Notes: generated by a model not told the origin, from the sequence alone. A stretch of DNA of 64,000 bases from an uncultured Alphaproteobacteria bacterium (GCA_937923625.1 CALDTV010000013.1:59364-123363); one strand, 5' to 3'. Shown: positions 21,121-30,094, counted from the stretch's first letter. A program made the numbers and translations.

Positions 21121-21393
21121 ATGGCTGAAAAATCCCCTCAAAACTCTCCCGCAAAATCTAAAAGTGTGCAGGATGTTTTTCTTAATAAAATTCGCAAAGA
21201 GAAAATGACCGTTACGGTTTTTTTGGTGAATGGTGTGAAATTACAAGGTGTCGTGACATGGTTTGATAATTTTTCCATGCTGTTACGCCGCGAAAGCCAC
21301 GTGCAGTTGGTATATAAACACGCTATTTCAACCATTATGCCAGGCGGTCCTTTAAGCCTTCAAGATGATGGCGAAGAAGACGCGCAAGATTAA
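21121..21393 (+). CDS. hfq: RNA chaperone Hfq
   Basis: Hexameric Sm-like protein that pairs small RNAs with mRNAs. From ATG 21121 (AAGAAGGA upstream) it has 90 residues. The Sm1 region ([18 protein letters not shown]), the FDNFSMLL strand and the Sm2 motif [10 protein letters not shown] are all present, followed by a short acidic tail. The frame is open further upstream, but the family start and ribosome site fix 21121. Followed by hflX, the usual arrangement. One GACTC lies in its leader. Confidence 0.97.
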   Translation: MAEKSPQNSPAKSKSVQDVFLNKIRKEKMTVTVFLVNGVKLQGVVTWFDNFSMLLRRESHVQLVYKHAISTIMPGGPLSLQDDGEEDAQD

Positions 21394-21415
21394 TAAGAAT
21401 TAATGCCGCAATAAT

Positions 21416-22723
21416 TTGTCCGAAATAGACCACACCGTTAAGCCCGAAACAGCGTTGATTATTCATCCTGTTTTTAACAACGTGCATGCATCGCAGCGCG
21501 GTGACGTTGTGCAAGCTGTTGAAGAAGCCTGTGGTTTGGCAGAGGCCATCAAGCTTGAAATTGCCAAGAGCATGACCGTCAACGTGCGCACGATTCAGGC
21601 AGGTTATTTATTTGGTAAAGGTACACGGGAAAATATTCGCGACGCAGTAGAGGAATTCAAACCCGATGTGGTGATGGTGAATTTTACCTTATCACCAGTG
21701 CAGCAGCGTAACCTTGAAAAAGAACTTAAATGTAAGATCATTGACCGTACGGGATTGATTTTAGAGATTTTTGGCGCGCGCGCACAAACAAAAGAAGGAC
21801 GCATTCAGGTTGAGCTGGCGCAGCTTGATTACCAACGCTCCCGCCTTGTGAAATCTTGGTCGCATCTGGAACGTCAACGAGGTGGTCAAAGCTTCGTTGG
21901 TGGTCCAGGTGAAAGCCAGTTAGAGCTTGATAAACGTATTTTAGCGGAACGCATGGCGAGCCTTAAAAAAGACCTTATCAAAGTGCGCAAAACCCGTGAG
22001 TTGGGGCGAAAAGCGCGTGAAAAAGTACCGTTTCCTGTGGTGGCGCTTGTAGGCTATACAAATGCAGGAAAGTCCACTTTGTTTAACCGCGTGACAGGCG
22101 CGAAAGTTTTTGCCGAAGATTTACTCTTTGCAACGCTTGACCCGACCTTGCGCCGTATTGAACTGCCTTCTGGCCACGTGGTGATCTTGTCTGATACGGT
22201 TGGTTTTATTTCTGACTTGCCAACACATTTAATCGAGGCGTTTCGCGCCACATTAGATCAAACCCAATATGCGGATGTGATTCTACACGTGCGTGATTCA
22301 ACCCAAACCGACTATGACGCGCATAAGCGTGATGTCATTAACATTATGCGAGATCTTGGTATTGAGTATGAAACTGATGATCGTATTTTTGAAGTAATCA
22401 ATAAGATCGATGTTTGCCCTGATGAAAGACGTGCAGAGATAGAGCGTGACGCAAAATTTAATGAACAGATTCTGCCAATATCCGCACAAACAGGTGAAGG
22501 CGTTGAAGCGTTGATGGTCGTGATAGACGAATTTCTCTCCCGTCATTACAGTCAGCTTAGCTATGACATTCCAGTCTCTGATGGCAAAGCGATTGCATGG
22601 CTTTATCAACATGCTGAGGTTTTAGAAACTCATGATAAAAATGACAAAATGCAGTTAATCGTGCATATTGATCCAGCGAATAAAAACCGATTTGAAAGTA
22701 TGTTTGAATATAAAGTTTTGTAA
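21416..22723 (+). CDS. hflX: GTPase HflX
   Basis: Ribosome-associated GTPase that rescues or splits stalled 70S ribosomes. The 435 residues show the HflX N-terminal domain, GGQSFVGGPGESQLELD and the G domain (G1 GYTNAGKSTLFN, G3 DTVGFISDLP, G4 NKID). The only reasonable start is TTG 21416, 22 bases after hfq, since no ATG or GTG precedes the first conserved residues. Weak initiation may keep expression low. Confidence 0.95.
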   Translation: MSEIDHTVKPETALIIHPVFNNVHASQRGDVVQAVEEACGLAEAIKLEIAKSMTVNVRTIQAGYLFGKGTRENIRDAVEEFKPDVVMVNFTLSPVQQRNLEKELKCKIIDRTGLILEIFGARAQTKEGRIQVELAQLDYQRSRLVKSWSHLERQRGGQSFVGGPGESQLELDKRILAERMASLKKDLIKVRKTRELGRKAREKVPFPVVALVGYTNAGKSTLFNRVTGAKVFAEDLLFATLDPTLRRIELPSGHVVILSDTVGFISDLPTHLIEAFRATLDQTQYADVILHVRDSTQTDYDAHKRDVINIMRDLGIEYETDDRIFEVINKIDVCPDERRAEIERDAKFNEQILPISAQTGEGVEALMVVIDEFLSRHYSQLSYDIPVSDGKAIAWLYQHAEVLETHDKNDKMQLIVHIDPANKNRFESMFEYKVL

Positions 22724-22735
22724 GTTTTACTTTTA

Positions 22736-22818
22736 CGTCATTGCGAAGGAGCAAGGCGACTGCGGCAATCCAATAATATACCAACCATTCTGGATTGCTT
22801 CGTTACACTCGCAATGAC
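22736..22818. repeat. intergenic palindromic repeat, full two-arm copy
   Basis: CGTCATTGCGAAGGAGCAAG through GCGGCAATCCA, then inverted TGGATTGCTTCGTTACACTC to GCAATGAC. Starts 13 bases after the hflX stop and could act as its transcript's 3' hairpin. Confidence 0.85.
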
Positions 22819-22899
22819 AAAAGCAATAAAAACTTTGTCTATTCTAAACTTCGCGTAAAACTATTATTAATCTGTGTCCATCTGCGGTAGAAAAATATT

Positions 22900-23724
22900 A
22901 TGATCCATATTGACCCAACCAAAATAGCTGCCTATATCCGCGAAGTTGCCGCTGATAAAATTGTGCCGCGTTTCAAACATTTAACCGATGATGAAATCGA
23001 CACCAAATCAGGGCCAAATGATTTTGTGACCATTGCTGATTTAGAAGCCGAAGAAGAATTAACCCGCATCTTTAAAGATATCTTACCAGGCTCGATTGTA
23101 GTTGGAGAAGAAGCTGTTTCTAAAGATGAAATTGACATGAGTCTTTTGGGGCGCGAGGAGGGTTATATTTGGGTCATTGATCCTGTGGATGGCACCGCAA
23201 ATTTTAAAAATGGTGACGAACGTTTTGCCACGATCGTAACGCTTGTGAAAAATGGCGTTTCTGTACAAGGTTGGATTTTGGATATTCCGCGTGATCGTAT
23301 CGCGATTGCGGAGCAGGGGGGCGGCGTTGAGATAAATGGCTCACGCGTGACTTACCCTGAAATGACAAAACCGTTAAGTGAAACGCGGGGGTTTATTAGT
23401 CGTAAATTTTTACCCGAAAAAATGCGTAACGAGCTTAAAGATGTGCTCGATCATGATTTTGGTAATGTTGAAACCTATCTTTGTTGCGGTCATGAGTATC
23501 TTGATATTTTGGCGGGCGAATCTTATTTTTGTATGTATTCCCGCATTCGTCCGTGGGATCATTTGACGGGGGGCATGATGTTGACGGAAGCGGGCGGATT
23601 TGTTCGCCAGTGGGATAAGTCAACCTATGGCCCTGGTGATGAGCGTGGCGGTTTGATCTGTACACCGAATGAAGAGGTGTGGGATGAAATTTATCGTTTG
23701 TTGTTGAAAGATTATCTCGCTTAA
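22900..23724 (+). CDS. inositol monophosphatase-family phosphatase
   Basis: Mg-dependent phosphatase of the IMPase/FBPase/CysQ superfamily, 274 residues. Key motifs are GEEAVSKDE (metal-binding Glu), WVIDPVDGTANF (Asp/Asp/Gly-Thr signature) and WDHLTGGMMLTEAGG near the C-terminus. Possible substrates are inositol phosphate, 3'-phosphoadenosine 5'-phosphate or histidinol phosphate, and sequence alone does not decide. It is isolated between two palindromic repeats and preceded at 22871-22888 by a TCTGTGTCCATCTGCGGT sequence like the GxxExxY flanks. Confidence 0.88.
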   Translation: MIHIDPTKIAAYIREVAADKIVPRFKHLTDDEIDTKSGPNDFVTIADLEAEEELTRIFKDILPGSIVVGEEAVSKDEIDMSLLGREEGYIWVIDPVDGTANFKNGDERFATIVTLVKNGVSVQGWILDIPRDRIAIAEQGGGVEINGSRVTYPEMTKPLSETRGFISRKFLPEKMRNELKDVLDHDFGNVETYLCCGHEYLDILAGESYFCMYSRIRPWDHLTGGMMLTEAGGFVRQWDKSTYGPGDERGGLICTPNEEVWDEIYRLLLKDYLA

Positions 23725-23779
23725 ACATCTTTTTGAGGAATGTAATCACGGCGTAATATAGAGTGCGTTTTATAAGTCT

Positions 23780-23809
23780 CTGGATTGCCGCGCTACGCTC
23801 GCAATGACG
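23780..23809. repeat. intergenic palindromic repeat, single arm
   Basis: CTGGATTGCCGCGCTACGCT followed by CGCAATGACG, one arm of the family, itself able to fold (ATTGC against GCAAT). Located between the inositol phosphatase-like gene and mazG, just beyond the mazG stop. Confidence 0.8.
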
Positions 23810-23813
23810 ATCT

Positions 23814-24614
23814 TTATTTAGACTTTTGTCTTTCCCACAATGACAGCATTTCATCGAGTGATAGCGATGAAAAATCCACATTATCTGTGTTGCAATCTGC
23901 TTCCATACCTTCGAAGCGTTTAATAAATTTTTTGTTGGCTTTGCGCAGGGCTTCTTCGGTGTCTAAGCCTTCCATGCGGGCATAATTGACGAGGCAAAAG
24001 AGAAGATCGCCAAGCTCTTCTTCACGATGTTCTTGCGTTGTTGCTTCTTTAAATTCCAAAATTTCTTCTTCTAACTTCGCAAAAGCGCCTTCACTGCTAG
24101 GCCATTCATAGCCAACCTTGGCGGCTTTTTTTTGGAGTTTTTGCGCGCGGAGCAGGGCGGGCAGGCCTTTTGTCACGCCATCCAATGCGCCCTTGTGACT
24201 ACTTTCCTTATCCTTTTGTTCTTCCCAAATTTTTGTCACATCTTCGGCACTTATGGCATCTGTATCGCCAAAAACATGAGGGTGGCGGGAGATCATTTTA
24301 TCCGCCACGCCTTTTGTGACATCATCAAAATTAAAGCCGTTTTGTTCTGCGCTCATTTGGGTGTAATAAATTACCTGCAGCAATAAATCACCAAGCTCAT
24401 CTTTGAGGGAATCCATATCCCCTTCTTCAATCGCATCGGCCACTTCATAGACTTCTTCAATGGTGTATTTGACGATGGATTTGAAATCTTGTTCCTGATC
24501 CCACGGACAGCCCTTGACGGGATCACGCAAGCAGGCCATCACCCACTTTAATTTTTCAATCATATGGGGGAAGTCATTATCGGCTTTTATAAATATTTTT
24601 TGAATTTTCGACAT
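23814..24614 (-). CDS. mazG: nucleoside triphosphate pyrophosphohydrolase MazG
   Basis: Hydrolyses (d)NTPs to monophosphates and pyrophosphate and may lower ppGpp or remove aberrant nucleotides. The 266 residues contain two MazG repeats. The first has KGCPWDQEQDFKS and EEVYEVADAIEEGD followed by DELGDLLLQVIYY. The second has EEEILEFKEA and EELGDLLFCLVNYAR. Both keep the EExxE and ExxD metal motifs. The hflX-mazG neighbourhood is usual in this class, although here mazG is inverted and separated by the phosphatase gene and repeats. Confidence 0.95.
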   Translation of the reverse strand: MSKIQKIFIKADNDFPHMIEKLKWVMACLRDPVKGCPWDQEQDFKSIVKYTIEEVYEVADAIEEGDMDSLKDELGDLLLQVIYYTQMSAEQNGFNFDDVTKGVADKMISRHPHVFGDTDAISAEDVTKIWEEQKDKESSHKGALDGVTKGLPALLRAQKLQKKAAKVGYEWPSSEGAFAKLEEEILEFKEATTQEHREEELGDLLFCLVNYARMEGLDTEEALRKANKKFIKRFEGMEADCNTDNVDFSSLSLDEMLSLWERQKSK

Positions 24615-24699
24615 TTTTGAAACCTTGAATATAGGGGGGTACTTTATAACTTATTGAGATTAAACACAAATTCAGAAACCCACTTTGTTCGTTATTTTA

Positions 24700-24870
24700 A
24701 GGGGGGTGGGGGGGCTGCTAATTATAAAAATAAGAAGGAGCGCACAACACAAGCTTCGCCTTGCGATGTTATCCGCAAAGCCGTGCCGTTATAAGATTCT
24801 GCTCTATGCTGATTAGGGAGGAAGCCTAAACCAGAAAGGCAGATCAACGGCCAGCAATCTATATTGTATG
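24700..24870 (+). ncRNA. candidate structured RNA, possibly 6S-like
   Basis: Within the 439-base gap between mazG and the next gene, three nested complementary pairs form one long hairpin with internal loops: GCCGTT 24785-24790 with AACGGC 24846-24851, TCTGC 24798-24802 with GCAGA 24839-24843, and TTAGG 24813-24817 with CCTAA 24825-24829. A further local hairpin is CTTGCG/CGCAAAG at 24760-24780. Such a rod-like fold and about 170 nt length recall 6S RNA, and short pieces (GATGTT, GAAGCCT followed by AAA) resemble enteric 6S, but the match is loose. It does not show the SRP, tmRNA or RNase P signatures. Strand and ends are uncertain, because helices fold on either strand. Confidence 0.4.
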
Positions 24871-25053
24871 AAATTATTCCTATTTTGTCAATATTCGTCA
24901 TGTGTGTTTAAGTATAATAAGACATCTTATGATTTGGATAATGCTCTCATTTCTGGCCTCAATTTCCCGCGCAGGGGCACGGGTGATTTTAAGTAATATT
25001 TACTTTACTTACAATGAAATTTTATATACATAATTAATTTAAAGGAGCTTAAT

Positions 25054-25419
25054 ATGTCTCGTTTTGGTACTTTTATGATAGCGGCGGCAATATCTTTGCC
25101 AATTGGATTCTACGGCCCCGATTTACTTGGCGGGCGGTTTTTTGATTCTGGCAAACCACTTATTGATAGTAATAAAAGGCAAATAACCTTTCAGGCTGAA
25201 GCCATCCGAGGAAAAGCAGGAAAGCTAGTAAATATTACGGCAGCATGGGAGAGGGGGAGTGTTTTAATTAAGGCGCCTGATCATCTTGCGGCCAATATCT
25301 CTGTTGGAGACTGCTTTAAAGCAGAGGTTGTTAATAGCTATGTTGCACAGCGATGGAATTTTGATACAAAAGGCGTATATAAAGCCAGTCGTATAACAAG
25401 GAGTCGTTGCCCAGTTTAA
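25054..25419 (+). CDS. unknown exported or membrane-anchored protein (121 aa)
   Basis: Preceded by AAAGGAG at good spacing. The N-terminus MSRFGTFMIAAAISLPIGFY is a likely signal peptide or membrane anchor. The rest is a basic, beta-rich domain with one cysteine in SVGDCFKAEVV and another near the C-terminus (RSRCPV), which could form a disulfide outside the cytoplasm. No family recognised. It lies downstream of the candidate structured RNA and converges on pyrD with three bases between. Confidence 0.7.
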   Translation: MSRFGTFMIAAAISLPIGFYGPDLLGGRFFDSGKPLIDSNKRQITFQAEAIRGKAGKLVNITAAWERGSVLIKAPDHLAANISVGDCFKAEVVNSYVAQRWNFDTKGVYKASRITRSRCPV

Positions 25420-25422
25420 TTT

Positions 25423-26406
25423 TTAAGCCAAGGCGTTGTTAATTTCTTTAACCAACTTCGGCCCTTTATAGATAAATCCTGTGTAAATTTGGATTAAATC
25501 CGCGCCAGCATCGATGATACGTTGTGCATCTGCGCCAGATTGAATGCCACCAACACCCATAAGGGGGACATCATCGCCCAGATGCTTGCGGGCGGTTTTG
25601 ACCATGAATTCTGTAATGTCCAAAAGTTGTGGGCCGCTATAGCCGCCAACATCTTCACCATCATGTTTGGGCCATTGGAAGTTTTGATTATTGTTGCCCA
25701 ATAAATTCTTGGCGGTTGGGGGCACGGTGTTGGTGAAAACAAATCCTGCGGCGCCTGCTTTTGTGGCTTGATCTAATGTTTGAAGAAGCGCATCTTTGTC
25801 TTCTGTCGGCCCGAGCTTGAGGAGTACAGCTTTATTATTGGCATGTTTAACGGTGGCCTTAATTTGGTCTGTTATGTTTTTAAGGGCATCTTTGTGATCT
25901 GCGACATTGGGGCAGGAGGCATTTAGGGTGAAATAATCCGTATAAGGCGCACATTCACGCGCCAATTTTTCAAAATCTGAGAGCACACCTTCGGGAGAGG
26001 CGATACTGACGCCAATAACGAGATCGCTATTTTGATTATTATTGCGATAGCGTTTTAAATTATTGACGAAAGGGTGGTAGCCCTTGCCCGGAAGCCCCAT
26101 CCAATTCACAACGCTTTTTTGCTTTTTTTGTCGCCAAATGCGCGGTTGTGGATTGCCGTTGCGGGGGGACACCGTCACTGTTCCAGCTTCAACAAAGCCA
26201 AAGCCGATTGTGCCCCATCCTTTTAAGGCCGCGGCTTCTTTATCTGCGCCAGCGGATAAACCGAGGGGGCTGGAAAACTGTAAGCCAAAGACTTCTTTTT
26301 TAAGCGTTTCTGGCTTTTTTGCGTGCGGTATTAGTCCGTATTTACACGCAAAAAGTGCGATTTTATGGGCGGTTTCAGGCGGGAGCAAGAGGAGGGGATT
26401 TAACAT
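25423..26406 (-). CDS. pyrD: dihydroorotate dehydrogenase (quinone), class 2
   Basis: FMN enzyme of pyrimidine synthesis that passes electrons to the quinone pool at the inner membrane. Has 327 residues with an N-terminal membrane-associating helix, SPLGLSAGADKEA, TLNASCPN (class-2 catalytic Ser region), VFTNTVPP and the C-terminal FMN phosphate loop VGGIQSG with DLIQIYTGFIYKGP. Its start overlaps the pyrC stop (TAATG), so expression is coupled to the previous step of the same pathway. Confidence 0.96.
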   Translation of the reverse strand: MLNPLLLLPPETAHKIALFACKYGLIPHAKKPETLKKEVFGLQFSSPLGLSAGADKEAAALKGWGTIGFGFVEAGTVTVSPRNGNPQPRIWRQKKQKSVVNWMGLPGKGYHPFVNNLKRYRNNNQNSDLVIGVSIASPEGVLSDFEKLARECAPYTDYFTLNASCPNVADHKDALKNITDQIKATVKHANNKAVLLKLGPTEDKDALLQTLDQATKAGAAGFVFTNTVPPTAKNLLGNNNQNFQWPKHDGEDVGGYSGPQLLDITEFMVKTARKHLGDDVPLMGVGGIQSGADAQRIIDAGADLIQIYTGFIYKGPKLVKEINNALA

Positions 26407-27506
26407 TAAAACTCAATACTCCATGGGATAATGGGATCACCTAGGCCAACGGGTAGGGGGATAATATTCCCTTCGGAGGTCGGAATTTTTTCAATCGTTT
26501 GTGGTGTTTTTGACAAGGTAAATGTCTCCGTTGATGGTTTCAGGCCGTGAAATTTCGCGCCCACATGACAAAGGAAATTTTCAAATATTTTTTGGTTTTC
26601 CTGAAGGCTTAAATCTGCCCCAGCAAGTTCGAATGCTTCGGCATAAAGCTGTGGCGCGATGCCGCCAACAAAACAGCCTGCGGCGCAACCGCATTCTGTG
26701 GCTTTGGTGGTGTGTGCGGCGCTGTCTGTACCTGCAAAGAATTTGGTATTGTTGGGATCAAGAACAGCTTCGCGTAATGCGTCGCGGTCTTCGGCGAATT
26801 TTAACACGGGCAGGGAGTATAAATGATACGGCAAGCCCTGCATGAGATGTCCAATGGTGTAAATTAAATGCTGTGGTGTGATACTGGCGGCGATGTTTTC
26901 GCCTGCTTGTTTGATTAAATCAACAGCGACTTTTGTGGTGGCGTGCTCACCAACAATTTTCAGATTGGGGTATTTATCGAGTAAAACAGGCATGCGTTCG
27001 CGATAGAAAAATTCTTCTGCGCTTGTGGTGCGGGCTAGATATTCTGCGCCATCAAGGCCGTGTTCTTCACCGTGAATACACATAATAACGTTATTATCTT
27101 CTAACGCTTTGATAACGTCAGTTTCAAGAAGGTTTAACAAAGGATAGCTGAAATCTGAACCTGTTGTGCCATGCGGTGGATAATATTTAACCGCGCGCAA
27201 AATGCCAGATTTCGCGCCATCTTCAATCATTTTGGGTGTGGTGTCTTTGGTGAGGTAAAGCGGCGTGATGACATCATCAAATTTATCACCACCAGCAGCC
27301 ATAATCGCGCCGCGATATTCTTCAAGGCTATTGTAAGGTAATGGATCATCCTTGCGCACTTTTGCGGCTGGTGGACGCGTGTTCGGCATCGCCAGCACGC
27401 CACAGCACGCCATATCAAGTTGCGATTGTATAATTGGCGCAAGCAAACCTTCTTGACGTAAATGCGTGTGAAGGTCATACCATTTGGGGAGCGTGAATTT
27501 TGTCAT
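26406..27506 (-). CDS. pyrC: dihydroorotase
   Basis: Zinc enzyme closing N-carbamoyl-aspartate to dihydroorotate. The 366-residue protein is of the PyrC (class II) type: metal motif YDLHTHLRQ near residue 10, MPNTRPPA, the carboxylated lysine region AVKYYPPHGTTGSD, CIHGEEHG, VGEHATTK and the final Asp in FFAGTDSAAHT. pyrC and pyrD form a two-gene operon in the order of the pathway. Confidence 0.95.
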   Translation of the reverse strand: MTKFTLPKWYDLHTHLRQEGLLAPIIQSQLDMACCGVLAMPNTRPPAAKVRKDDPLPYNSLEEYRGAIMAAGGDKFDDVITPLYLTKDTTPKMIEDGAKSGILRAVKYYPPHGTTGSDFSYPLLNLLETDVIKALEDNNVIMCIHGEEHGLDGAEYLARTTSAEEFFYRERMPVLLDKYPNLKIVGEHATTKVAVDLIKQAGENIAASITPQHLIYTIGHLMQGLPYHLYSLPVLKFAEDRDALREAVLDPNNTKFFAGTDSAAHTTKATECGCAAGCFVGGIAPQLYAEAFELAGADLSLQENQKIFENFLCHVGAKFHGLKPSTETFTLSKTPQTIEKIPTSEGNIIPLPVGLGDPIIPWSIEF

Positions 27507-27780
27507 TTTATAATTGTTATCATTGATTTGTTTTATTGCACAGAGGGCTTTATCTTTTCATTGAGCGTTTTTACCTGAAATTTTGTTTAATAGGGATAAT
27601 ATAAACAAGACAATGACGATGTGATAATATATATTATGAAAAATAATGGGTGTGATAAAGGATAGGGGGCTTATTTCATCAGCGATATTATCTTTAAGTG
27701 CATATTTGATTTTTATATTTTAAGCGCAGATATCAATTTATGAGAGCGTAACTCTATAATAAGTTCTCACGCCATCATGA

Positions 27781-27804
27781 AGGATAATTAATACAGATGA
27801 TCCT
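27781..27804. other. inverted repeat upstream of the sigma-54-type promoter
   Basis: AGGAT (27781-27785) and ATCCT (27800-27804) separated by 14 bases, about 45 bp upstream of the -24 element, and a looser TGAGA/TCTCA pair at 27741-27769. Such arms could be enhancer-binding sites, but arms this short occur by chance. Confidence 0.2.
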
Positions 27805-27847
27805 GTAAAACTTATATTAATTGCTTACACGTGGTTTTGCTTGTGTT

Positions 27848-27863
27848 TGGCATAACTATTGCA
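27848..27863 (+). promoter_or_regulatory. sigma-54 (RpoN) type promoter
   Basis: TGGCATAACTATTGCA gives the diagnostic GG (27849-27850), exactly ten bases, then GC (27861-27862), matching TGGCAC-N5-TTGCA at all but one core position. It points to the small membrane protein gene at 27933 and predicts a start near 27874. It lies in the otherwise gene-free, A+T-rich stretch 27507-27932. Confidence 0.6.
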
Positions 27864-27932
27864 GTGATATTTATTAGAACCGCAATAAGGTTCGATAAAT
27901 TTAAAAAGTAAATAAATATAGAGGGTAAAATT

Positions 27933-28244
27933 ATGGGTTATCAGAATGAAAAAACACTGCAGCAACTTCCAACAACTAACTTAGAGATCACACAAATAAG
28001 CGAAGCGCAAATGGCGCAATATGCACAACAATTCAACCAAATTGAGCCAAGTTTAGGCGATTATAGCGCGCCATTAGTCGATTTTTCGCAATTTGAGCTG
28101 TATAATATATTGAATGCAGCGGCAGATCTGGCTGTTCTAGCCCTTTGTGTATCAATTTTAGTGCTTTCTGTTCCATCTTTGAAAGGATTCTTAGCGAATA
28201 TGCTGAAACGTTTTAACATTGGCGCTTTGTTGTCACGTGGTTAA
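27933..28244 (+). CDS. small single-pass membrane protein (103 aa), unknown
   Basis: Preceded by GAGGG at 27921. Residues 1-57 are polar and Gln/Asn-rich (QMAQYAQQFNQIEPS), residues about 58-82 form one hydrophobic helix (VLALCVSILVLSV), and the C-terminal 20 are basic with a Gly end. I know no family. A sigma-54-type promoter is directly upstream, so expression probably depends on RpoN and an activator. It is convergent with tatD. It could be a stress, surface or division accessory protein, but nothing in the sequence selects among these. Confidence 0.7.
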   Translation: MGYQNEKTLQQLPTTNLEITQISEAQMAQYAQQFNQIEPSLGDYSAPLVDFSQFELYNILNAAADLAVLALCVSILVLSVPSLKGFLANMLKRFNIGALLSRG

Positions 28245-28255
28245 CAAGAACAGAT

Positions 28256-29071
28256 TTAGGAGAGTTCTTTAAAAGTTTTTTGAGCTTTATTAAACAGCGT
28301 AAAGAAATTTTCCTTTGTGTGCTGTGCAATTTCACGTTCCGTTAGGTTGTGTAAATCGGCAATAAATTGCCCCGTATGGACAATATATGCCGATTCATTG
28401 GTTTTCCCGCGATGCGGCATAGGCGCCAAGAACGGGGCGTCTGTTTCAATCAATAAACGGTCTAATGGCACTTTTTTGACGATTTCTTGAAGCTCGAGGT
28501 TCTTTTTGAATGTCACCATGCCCGAAAACGATATGTAAAACCCTTCATCAATAGATTGCTGAGCGAGGGTTTCATTAGAGCTGAAGCAGTGCATTAAAAT
28601 TTTTGTTTTGCCATCACAAGCCCCCTCTTCGCGTAAGATATTGATTGTGTCTTCTTCGGCATCACGCGTATGGATGATCAGCGGTAAACCTGTTTCTTTG
28701 GCGATATGAATATGCTTGCGGAACATGTTGGCCTGAACGTCACGTGGCGCAAAATCATAGAAATAATCTAAACCTGCTTCGCCGATACCGATGATTTTAT
28801 CATGTTTATTGGCCGCCGCTATAATCTCATCTTGGGGAATATCAATTTCCGCCTGAACAGCGGCAGAATGTGGATGTGTACCAATGGAGCACCAAACATT
28901 ATCATGCGCGTTGGCGATGCCCAAAAGCTCGTCACGTTCTTCAGAAATACGACAACAAATCGTTTGCAAACCTTCAACCCCCGCAGCTTTGGCACGGGCA
29001 ATAATATCGGCAGGCGAGTCCCCTTCTCCCGTTTTTGAATGATTTAAATGACAGTGCGAGTCTATCCACAT
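28256..29071 (-). CDS. tatD: TatD-family metal-dependent deoxyribonuclease
   Basis: A 271-residue TIM-barrel hydrolase with the metal residues IDSHCHLNH at the N-terminus, GIGEAGLDYFYD, LIIHTRDAEEDT, MHCFS and LIETDAPFLAP. The family has 3'-5' DNase/RNase activity and roles in DNA repair or quality control of D-aminoacyl products. In many alphaproteobacteria it follows holB-metG. Here metG is 1 kb upstream in the same direction, separated by two small membrane protein genes. Confidence 0.94.
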   Translation of the reverse strand: MWIDSHCHLNHSKTGEGDSPADIIARAKAAGVEGLQTICCRISEERDELLGIANAHDNVWCSIGTHPHSAAVQAEIDIPQDEIIAAANKHDKIIGIGEAGLDYFYDFAPRDVQANMFRKHIHIAKETGLPLIIHTRDAEEDTINILREEGACDGKTKILMHCFSSNETLAQQSIDEGFYISFSGMVTFKKNLELQEIVKKVPLDRLLIETDAPFLAPMPHRGKTNESAYIVHTGQFIADLHNLTEREIAQHTKENFFTLFNKAQKTFKELS

Positions 29072-29212
29072 AATTCAATATTTCTGTTCTTGTGTTGATG
29101 ATGCGAGTTAAATAAAAAACTTAGCATTTGCAATATAAATTTACGAGATGCTCAAGCATAAAGCTTGAAAATAAATAGTTGCACGCCCTTTATTTTTTAT
29201 GTAAATTTATTT

Positions 29213-29665
29213 ATGGTGGAAAGAGTATATAGTAGTTGGTGCAGAATTTTTGGTAACGCTGTGGGGCAGCCTGTTACAGGGTCTTTCATGGCTTACACCA
29301 CGGGTTTGAGCTTATCAATGCCCCCTATATTTCTTGCGGCACAAAACAAAGTCATTGATGGCTTTATAGGTATAGAAACGCCACTATTACATAGTGGAAT
29401 ATGCGGTGGCGTCGCTGTCTGTGCGGCCATAGGGGCAGAAAAATTGTCTCAGGCATCATTAAAGAAGTGCGGCGTCAGCTTAAAAAAAGGACGAAATATT
29501 CCACCTGCAATGCAAATTTTTGCGCTTGCCGCAACGACAGCTTTCTTTTTCAATGTAACACAGTCATATGATAACCGCGCCCCTGAAACAAAAGGCGATC
29601 AGATCCAGCCATCATTATTAATAACGAATAAAGCTGTGACCCTTCCTATCCTTTTAAATAGATAA
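29213..29665 (+). CDS. unknown membrane protein (about 150 aa)
   Basis: I chose ATG 29213, but an in-frame TTG at 29165 is also open and neither start has a clear ribosome site. The protein has weakly hydrophobic segments near residues 25-42, 60-75 and 100-115, Gly- and Ala-rich (HSGICGGVAVCAAIGA), and ends in a polar tail. No family recognised. It overlaps the convergent EamA-like gene by 20 bases. It may not be expressed. Confidence 0.45.
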   Translation: MVERVYSSWCRIFGNAVGQPVTGSFMAYTTGLSLSMPPIFLAAQNKVIDGFIGIETPLLHSGICGGVAVCAAIGAEKLSQASLKKCGVSLKKGRNIPPAMQIFALAATTAFFFNVTQSYDNRAPETKGDQIQPSLLITNKAVTLPILLNR

Positions 29666-30089
29666 CGCCGATGCCGCCAAAAATCATTAAACCGCCAATC
29701 ACCATTGCCATATTGACCTGTATTTCTTTCAGTATGAAATAGGCGAAAATTAGAGTGAAAATAGGAAAACTGATCTCAATTAAATTAACGGCTGTCGCAT
29801 TTTTCAAGTTGATAGCGACATAAATTAAGAAGCTACCAGCAACATAACAAATAGCCAATATCATCAGCTCAAAAAACAGTTTTTTATCGCTCAAAATTGT
29901 AACAAATCCACCTTTGAGTTGTCCTGCGGCAAGAGCGATAATGATGCTGATAGCGAAGTATAGCGCGCCTGTTACAACCATTAAAAATAACGGTGAAATA
30001 TCTGCCCGCATGACTTTATCGCTCAACGCGTAACTATAACCCCATAGAATGGCGGCGCCGAGTGCATATATGAACCAAAGTTGTGGCAT
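29646..30089 (-). CDS. half-size EamA/DMT-family transporter
   Basis: The 147-residue membrane protein has five hydrophobic helices and matches a single EamA unit: YALGAAILWGYSYALSD at the start, LIYVAINLKNATAVNLIE and the final helix GGLMIFGGIGVIYL. Most drug/metabolite transporters carry two such units (about 300 residues), so this is a single-unit SMR-like or DUF-type form that would act as a dimer. The substrate is unknown. It begins five bases after metG ends. Confidence 0.8.
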   Translation of the reverse strand: MPQLWFIYALGAAILWGYSYALSDKVMRADISPLFLMVVTGALYFAISIIIALAAGQLKGGFVTILSDKKLFFELMILAICYVAGSFLIYVAINLKNATAVNLIEISFPIFTLIFAYFILKEIQVNMAMVIGGLMIFGGIGVIYLKG

Positions 30090-30094
30090 GCTGT

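Noticed and set aside
24700..24870. SRP (4.5S) RNA, RNase P RNA or tmRNA
   Set aside because: GGGAGGAAGCC resembles part of the SRP apical loop, but the AGCA after the tetraloop and the surrounding conserved bases are absent. None of the RNase P or tmRNA signatures occur.
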